Shown here: positions 58,701 to 64,000 of the stretch, one piece after another
Layout: every line of letters begins with the position of its first letter
How positions within the stretch are numbered: position 1 is the first letter of the stretch
DNA from: Struthio camelus
Lineage: Eukaryota; Chordata; Aves; Struthioniformes; Struthionidae
Length of the DNA: 64,000 nt
Assembly: GCF_040807025.1 (NCBI RefSeq)
Contig: NC_090946.1
Location: forward strand, 7,234,001 to 7,298,000
Direction of reading: 5' to 3'
Notes under the pieces: generated by a model
What the model was told of the DNA's origin: nothing
Databases searched by the model: none
What the model saw: only the letters and a program-made list of their open reading frames with translations
Program-made: the position numbers and the translations under genes

Positions 58701-60631
58701 CATTTTACTCCAGTGTTGCATGGACAATGTCACAGAACGCAGCAGCCAACACAGTCCTGACCTGCCTAGGCTCCTGAAAGTTTTGGACTGGGGCCCATGC
58801 AATAGGGCACTTGCTTTCTCTCTGCTGCACAACATGCCCAAAGGTGCCATTAAAAATCAGCGTTTTGCATCTGAACACAGACGAGCCCCTTTTGGGCCAT
58901 TTATTGCCAAGAGCAAGGCTATTTACCACCTCGTCTGGGTGGTAATTAAACAGCATTAAGAATTCAGGTTAGTTCAATTCTGGCCTCAAAGCTGCTAATC
59001 CCCATTAAGTTAGTAACTTGTTAATGGATCAGAGATCTCTGACCACTGACTAAACAAATAAATACTTCACTTACGTTACAATTTGTGACCGGAACCCACT
59101 GTGAAGAGACAAAAGAAATCAGAAGGAAACTGATTAGGATAAACACAGGATGGGTTGTTCTCAGCACAGGCCTGACACATGCTCATGGAACATTGTGTCC
59201 AAACAACCTGCGAGACGAGACGAGAGAAAAATGCAGAAGAGCATGGTAGGAAGTCTGCCTGTGAGCAGAGTTCACAGTTACAGGAACACCTTAGCCTAGA
59301 AGGTGCTCTGCTTGACAGTGGGGAGAGGGAGAAGAAGGAAGAATAGAGAGCGCCTTGACCAGACTTCAATTTGATGGCTGAATGAAGTCCCCTTTCTTGG
59401 CCTGGAAGGGCACGTCACCTTCCGCTGCTGCTCTTTTTCCTTGAGGTAATTTGTTTGTCACATCAGACATACAGCCATGCAGCTCTGGAGCAGCCCCAGT
59501 CCCAATTCCAATAGTAAGGTGACAGCCTCAGAGATCAGCCTTGCCATCTCAGGGGGAGATGGCAAGCAGCAAGAAGGAGTCTCTCATGACCTAGGCCCAA
59601 ATCCACCTGGAGCACTGTCAAAGTCAGCAGTGCAAGGCAAGCTCAAACCTCATGGGATGCAAGCACATGAAATAACACAGCTCCCACTTAGCTCTCTCAC
59701 CCTAGGGTATGCACAAACACACTCTTCAGAGACCATTAAAATGGGTTTGCCTTTTAGGAAGAAGGGGGGGGGGGGGGGACAAAAAAACCACCAGACACAC
59801 TCTTCTGAGCTTGAAGGCACTAACACACCACTGATACTCAGTGTCAGTACATCAGTTGAGCCGAAATATCAAACTCTTCACATGAGATGGAGGACTAAGT
59901 TGAGCTGAACTACTGCTGATTATAAACTAGGAGCACAATCAGCCGAGCCCTGGTACCTTTTTAGCTCATGCGACTGTGCAAGGCCTGGCCAAACACCATG
60001 CAGAGGTGGCAAAAAGACCAGCGGCAAGGGAAGAAAAAGGGAGCACAAAAAGGTTCCTTACTTTGGCCCACCACACTCTACTGCTGACACCTTCACCACA
60101 GGCAGCGTCTGCGAAGCAACAGGCTCAATAGTGAGTGTGTTCTGCTCCACAGCTACTCGCACCAGCTCCGATAGCTGCAGCAAAGAGAAAAGACTGCAGG
60201 TATGGACGTGCAACTGCCACCTCCAGAGAGGGTGCAACTTCAGTGCTGCCTAACTGCGCAATTTTTCTCCTCTTTTCCCAGCACTCACCTCCTGCTTAGT
60301 GAAGTCCAGACATGGTCCTACATCTTCTCGGTAAATTCTGTCCAAGAAGGAGCAGGATTTATCCAGAGTTGGAGACTCCTTCCAGGCCTGGAACTCAGCA
60401 AATAAAATGGAGTCGACCTGCAGCAAGTGTCCAAGAAGGACGGGAAGAGGAAAGTTTGGACGAAGAGAGAGGTACCATATCAGAAGGCTTCTGTTAGCGA
60501 GCAGGTAAACCTAGCTTCTAAACACATCTGCTTGGCATTGAGAAAGGCTCAAACATCACAAAAGCATCTGATGGAAGCTGGCTCACTCACAGGGTCTTCC
60601 GTTTCCCACCCATCAGCAGTTATGCACCAGA
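55137..60631 (-). CDS. RAB3IL1: RAB3IL1 (GRAB), C-terminal part, 5' exons missing from window
   Basis: RAB3IL1 is a guanine nucleotide exchange factor of the Rabin/Sec2 family that interacts with Rab3A and acts on Rabs in exocytosis. Five firm exons on the - strand join in phase to 164 codons including the stop. Recognisable segments, in order, are [89 protein letters not shown] and [22 protein letters not shown] and EDVGPCLDF identify RAB3IL1 rather than its paralogue RAB3IP. A short exon at 60591-60631 is tentative. The Sec2 coiled-coil domain that holds the exchange activity is encoded by upstream exons that I do not find before 64000. The gene is convergent with FADS2, as in mammals. Confidence 0.93.
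55642..55708 (-). CDS. RAB3IL1: RAB3IL1 penultimate exon
   Basis: This 67-nt exon encodes [19 protein letters not shown] and then RQD, ending one base into the next codon before donor GTAAGA. Its acceptor is unusual: the polypyrimidine tract is a (CT)n microsatellite. Confidence 0.96.
55709..55748 (+). repeat. (GA)n microsatellite forming a RAB3IL1 acceptor tract
   Basis: About sixteen to eighteen GA units on the + strand, with one GT interruption near 55720, read as (CT)n on the RAB3IL1 strand. They run directly into the CTCTCAG acceptor of the 55642-55708 exon. Confidence 0.92.
56157..56178 (+). repeat. poly(A) run, A22
   Basis: Twenty-two A residues lie in a RAB3IL1 intron, read as poly(T) on the gene strand. 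No attached retroelement is recognised. Confidence 0.85.
56806..56905 (-). CDS. RAB3IL1: RAB3IL1 exon encoding CKHRIMLGD...YYYISP
   Basis: This 100-nt exon follows acceptor CCCTGCAG and completes a Lys codon begun in the previous exon. It encodes [19 protein letters not shown] and [12 protein letters not shown], and ends in phase 0 at donor GTAAGT. This is a highly conserved Rabin-family block. Confidence 0.96.
56906..60061 (-). other. RAB3IL1: RAB3IL1 intron between the 60062 and 56806 exons
   Basis: This 3.2 kb intron starts at donor GTAAGG and ends at the CCCTGCAG acceptor. It contains a G15 run at 59764-59778. No further exon of the family is seen inside. Confidence 0.85.
59764..59778 (+). 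repeat. poly(G) run, G15
   Basis: Fifteen G residues on the + strand (poly-C on the RAB3IL1 transcript strand) lie inside an intron. It is followed by an A-rich stretch. Confidence 0.88.
60062..60174 (-). CDS. RAB3IL1: RAB3IL1 exon encoding [19 protein letters not shown]
   Basis: This 113-nt exon begins in phase 0 after acceptor TTGCTGCAG and ends two bases into a Lys codon at donor GTAAGG. It encodes [19 protein letters not shown] and then VECGGPK. The ending ECGGPK resembles RAB3IP more than human RAB3IL1 (DCSSTN), which suggests the ancestral wording. Confidence 0.95.
60289..60417 (-). CDS. RAB3IL1: RAB3IL1 exon encoding [12 protein letters not shown]
   Basis: This 129-nt exon is in phase 0 at both ends, with acceptor TTGCTGCAG and donor GTGAGT. 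It encodes [30 protein letters not shown] and LDFTKQE, a close match to the RAB3IL1-specific block. Confidence 0.96.
60591..60631 (-). CDS. RAB3IL1: Tentative short RAB3IL1 exon
   Basis: This 41-nt segment lies between an acceptor-like CTGTGTCAG and a strong donor GTGAGT. It ends in phase 0, as the next exon requires, and encodes [13 protein letters not shown]. The Rabin family has a short variable linker exon of this kind just before the VDxILF/ADLSLY block, with 13 whole codons at that place in human RAB3IP. The sequence itself is poorly conserved, so size, phase and position are the only support. Confidence 0.45.
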
Positions 60632-63600
60632 CTGACACAGCTATAGTGAGTTTATTCTGCCAGAAACCTGCAGACACCTGCATCTCTTATCTTCCTCCAG
60701 GCAGGCCAGAGCCTTTGCTGCAGGAAAGCCACCAGGCAACTGCTGCATGGACCAAGTCCCCACTCAGCCCATGACAAGAACAACAAGGGCAGCTGAATGG
60801 CAAAGCACAGTAGCAACGACACCCAGGACACAGGAGACAGAACCCCTGTAAGCAAAGGATTGCTACAAAGAAAGGATGAACTGAAGAAAGCTACCAACAA
60901 ACAGCCATCAGCAAGACTACAATCAGCAAGTCCAAGTAACAAGGTGTGCCAGCCCTTTAAAGACCACTCCAAGTCCAGAACTTGAGTGTTCAGGGAGCCT
61001 CAGAAGTAATGGGAACACCGGGCAGTCACATAGGCTGGCAGAGGCAAGCCGAGTGTAAAAAGCTAGGTCTCTTAAAGGGAGCTGAAAGAGCAGGAATAGA
61101 TCCAGATTCCAATGCCTACTCATTCCCTTTACAGATGGGCTTGCAAGTATTACCACTCCTCAGCAATAAGAGGCCCAGGACAGAGTTTGCTCCCCTCTCC
61201 TGAGCCAGTAGGAAGGTCACTCCCTCCATCCTGCATTCGCGGCTGGCTGGAGACTCTCTGGGACCCAACACTTCAACCCCAGATGGTAGCATCAGCCCAA
61301 CCACCAACCTGACTGACAGAGCATCTCCTTAAAAGGCCAGCAAATCCTGTTAAAGCTGCCGAAAGGAGAAGGAGGAGAAAAACCACAACAAGAAAAACCC
61401 ACAAAAGAAAAAACAAACAAACCACACACCACTGAGCAATACAGAGAATGAGTGAACAAAGCTGAGAAAGGTCCGAGTTCTAGCACACTCGCTCTGTGCT
61501 AGGGAGACCGCTCACCTGGTGCCAGGAGACAGCTTCAGAGCCACAAGATGGAAAAACAATTTGAGAAACAAACAGAAACAAAACAAAAATGGAGGTTAGC
61601 ATAAAAGGAAGCTAGAACTGAAAAGCTGGAAGTGCGAGAGGCACGTGGGTCCCACCCTCCCCAATCCTGTTCTGAATGCCTTGCCCAGCCTCCAAAAAGG
61701 TTACCTGCCACAAGGATGAGGAAGCATCTGCCCCCAAGGCCTGCCAGCCTGGTTCATAGGTGATGTGGATAGCCTTCCCAGGGATGATACAAAGGAGCAG
61801 AGAGAGGAGAGCAGGTACCCCAGACTTCGAGGGCAGAGGAAGAGAGAGACAGTCAAGGAAAGGGTTTAGAGATAGGCAAGAAAGAGACGTAAAAAGAACA
61901 TGAGACAAACAGAAGATAAAGAGACAGGCTGAAGCCCCTCTCCTTCTGGGAGCTAAGTACACTCCTCAAGATATCACGGGGCCACAAGCCACGCTTTGGA
62001 CTTCAGCCTGAGGTGCAAAAAAGGGAACAGCAGTTCTGCCATTTTTAGGCTCAGTTTAAGAAGGTGCATGTTTTTCCATAAAGCACTGAGCACTTACTCT
62101 CCCAGTGCCAGATTCCCTTTTATCACCTCTCGCATAGGCAATTTGGGAGGCAGAAGTTTAAGAAGTTAAAAAAAAAAAAAAAGAAAAACAAAACATATAC
62201 AACACAGTCATCCTTAATACATAAAACTAGTTACTTAGGGAACTTAGTCACTTCAAAAGCCTTGGCATTTTAAGCCCACAGATATCTGCAGCAAATGGAA
62301 ACGTCTATACACAGAAATGCGATCTGTAACATTGACAGGTCCAGACCTTCAAGCAGCAAGTCATTTATAAGAGCTAGCATTTCTCTGAACAACATCCACG
62401 CAAGCGTTGCTGAGGTTGAGCTGAGAATAGCCCAATGAACGACCCAGTCGGCAAAAGTTATCCCTGCTTAGTGTAGGCACAGGGTGACTTCTACAGGGTA
62501 GCAAGTGATTCACCTAACTCGGGGTGGGGGGGTGGGATCCTCAGGTTTGCAGCTCCTCTGTCCTCACTGAAGGAATAGTTAGCATTGGGAGAGGTCACAG
62601 GACCTAAATATTAAAAACTTTTCTTCTTGGCCCCCAAAGCAGCTTCTGACTGACTATATATTTGACTCCAGCTTCTAGCATGTCTGGACTCTTCTCTGCT
62701 TGACTAAGAGAAACCAGTGCAGCACGGCTTTACAGTTACTGTGCTGATTTTCTCCTTAGTTTTCTTTCTAATATAGCTTTCTATCCTCGTTCTGTGAGCA
62801 GAGTTAAAGATCTTCACCTCTTGTTGTTCCTGCTGTCGCAGGACAGGGACTAGAGCCAACACTGCCTGAAGCATTTCCTCCAAACTCTAGAAACAAGAGC
62901 ACTACATAAAAGCTAACAAGGCACATTCATCAAATTCATTGCCAAACGCTGAGGTTACCACTGTCGCCAGCAGAGTCTTGTTTGGTGAGGGTGCTCATTT
63001 CATTAACTGCCTTTATGCTCGTGTCCTCCACGCGTGCCAAGCGACCAGGTGCCTCCCCGTTCCCTGCACACTGCCTCAAGACAGAAGCTGCAGCTCCTGA
63101 AAAATCAGCAGACCTGTTCCCCACCCCCCCACCTTCCTCTGTATTTTCGCTCATTTTCATTCTTCCTGACCAAATTCCACAAGCAGTCTTCTTTCTGGTC
63201 CCTGGCACAGCTGTGCACACATCTGGCTAGTCTCAGCTGGAAAGGTCCTTCTAGCAGGCAAGACTGTTACTTAGACCCAAGGTCACAGCAGGGAGGGAAC
63301 AAACAGAAAAGATCATTAAAAAAAAAAAATCAGTGAAGGGAATTAAACAGGATTGGTTGAAAGATATTATCAAATGCCTTTTATGCTTCTCAATAACATG
63401 CGGTTGGTGAGGAAGACAAACATTAAGTATATACCTTGTACAAAGAAGAACAGTGACATGCCCAAGAGCAAACAACAGGAAAAAGAGATCAGAAGTTCAT
63501 GGAGGAGTCCTGGCATCCAGGCCTGGACTCCAACCATTAAGCCATACTAGGTACCAAAGCCAATCATGTCAGAGTAGGTAGCGGTTTCAACTGTCAAGAT

Positions 63601-64000
63601 GCAGCAGAAAACTGGCTCTCTACTCAGCAGCTCCTGACACACCCACCGTCAGCACTGCTGACTCTTGGATCTGTCCATGCCCTTTGGGGATCCCTAAACT
63701 GCTTCCTCTAGCAGTTTTCCTGAAGCAGCCTTGAATGCCATTCCCAGAAGAGGAAGTCTCCACAAATGGAAACCCTCCAGGGCCTGGCTCAGCACAGTTT
63801 GGGGAACAAGTCACACTTCTGCTCACACAACTTCTCGCAACATTGAAAACCACAGAGCTTTCCAGGAAGCCCCGCACAGAACCTTGCCTTTGGAGCACAG
63901 TGACAGCAGTGCTCCAAGGCTGAGGGAGTCAGTTGCCCTCACCTACCTCTTTGCACTCGTGGCTGACTGGCTCTGGGGTCACAATCTGGCTGGCAGCTGA
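60632..64000. other. Probable RAB3IL1 intron, upstream exons not found
   Basis: I searched the - strand for the conserved KSTSS linker and the Sec2 coiled coil (ELTASLFEEAHKMVREAN-like) and found neither, so they probably lie beyond 64000. A 69-nt exon-like segment at 62818-62886 (-) is described under findings. Short A and G runs occur, for example A-rich 62167-62181 and G-rich 62521-62533. Confidence 0.55.

Noticed and set aside
63620-63898. Possible RAB3IL1 linker exon (a KGH string on the - strand)
   Set aside because: A KGH string is followed by sequence unlike the strongly conserved KSTSS motif, and the nearest donor is in the wrong phase for the next exon.
1-64000. CRISPR arrays, bacterial operons, tRNA or rRNA genes
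   Set aside because: No regularly spaced repeats, Shine-Dalgarno-led gene chains or cloverleaf-like sequences were seen. Intron structure shows that the DNA is vertebrate.

Overview
This window is vertebrate nuclear DNA, almost certainly from a bird. It contains split genes with GT-AG introns, a CpG-island promoter, and CR1 LINE retrotransposons. The main CR1 copy ends in the ATTCTGTG octamer repeat typical of avian CR1. No bacterial-type operons, phage genes, CRISPR arrays or recognisable tRNA/rRNA genes were seen. The compact 18.6 kb desaturase gene also fits a bird.

Layout. (1) Positions 1-10309 are an AT-rich intergenic stretch with no recognisable gene. (2) Positions 10310-11140 are a CpG island that carries the promoter and first exon of FADS2, the front-end (delta-6) fatty acyl desaturase. 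All 12 coding exons of FADS2 lie on the + strand between 10927 and 29553. They join in phase into a 444-residue protein with a cytochrome b5 HPGG motif and three histidine boxes. (3) The likely FADS2 3'UTR runs to a poly(A) signal at 31168. It contains one copy of a ~0.35 kb sequence that recurs in direct orientation at 34746-35082. (4) A nearly full-length CR1 LINE lies on the - strand at about 35235-39480. Its ORF1 (with an SGNH esterase domain) is intact, and its ORF2 is broken by one frameshift and one stop codon. (5) Positions 39481-55136 are mostly non-coding, with an old CR1 3' fragment at 43859-43959 and short tandem repeats. (6) The 3' half of RAB3IL1 (a Rab3A-interacting guanine nucleotide exchange factor, also called GRAB) lies on the - strand. 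Five firm exons lie between 55137 and 60417, with one tentative exon at 60591-60631. Its N-terminal Sec2 coiled-coil exons were not found and probably lie beyond position 64000.

FADS2 and RAB3IL1 are convergent. In mammals FADS3 lies between these two genes. Here the 25.6 kb between their stop codons shows no desaturase exon, only repeats and unassigned sequence. The two genes are not known to act together: FADS2 makes polyunsaturated fatty acids in the ER membrane, and RAB3IL1 activates Rab GTPases in vesicle traffic. What they share is conserved synteny. No convincing new biological system was found. The items most worth a second look are the duplicated 3'UTR-associated repeat, the young CR1 copy, the microsatellite that forms a RAB3IL1 splice acceptor tract, and the FADS2 promoter motifs.
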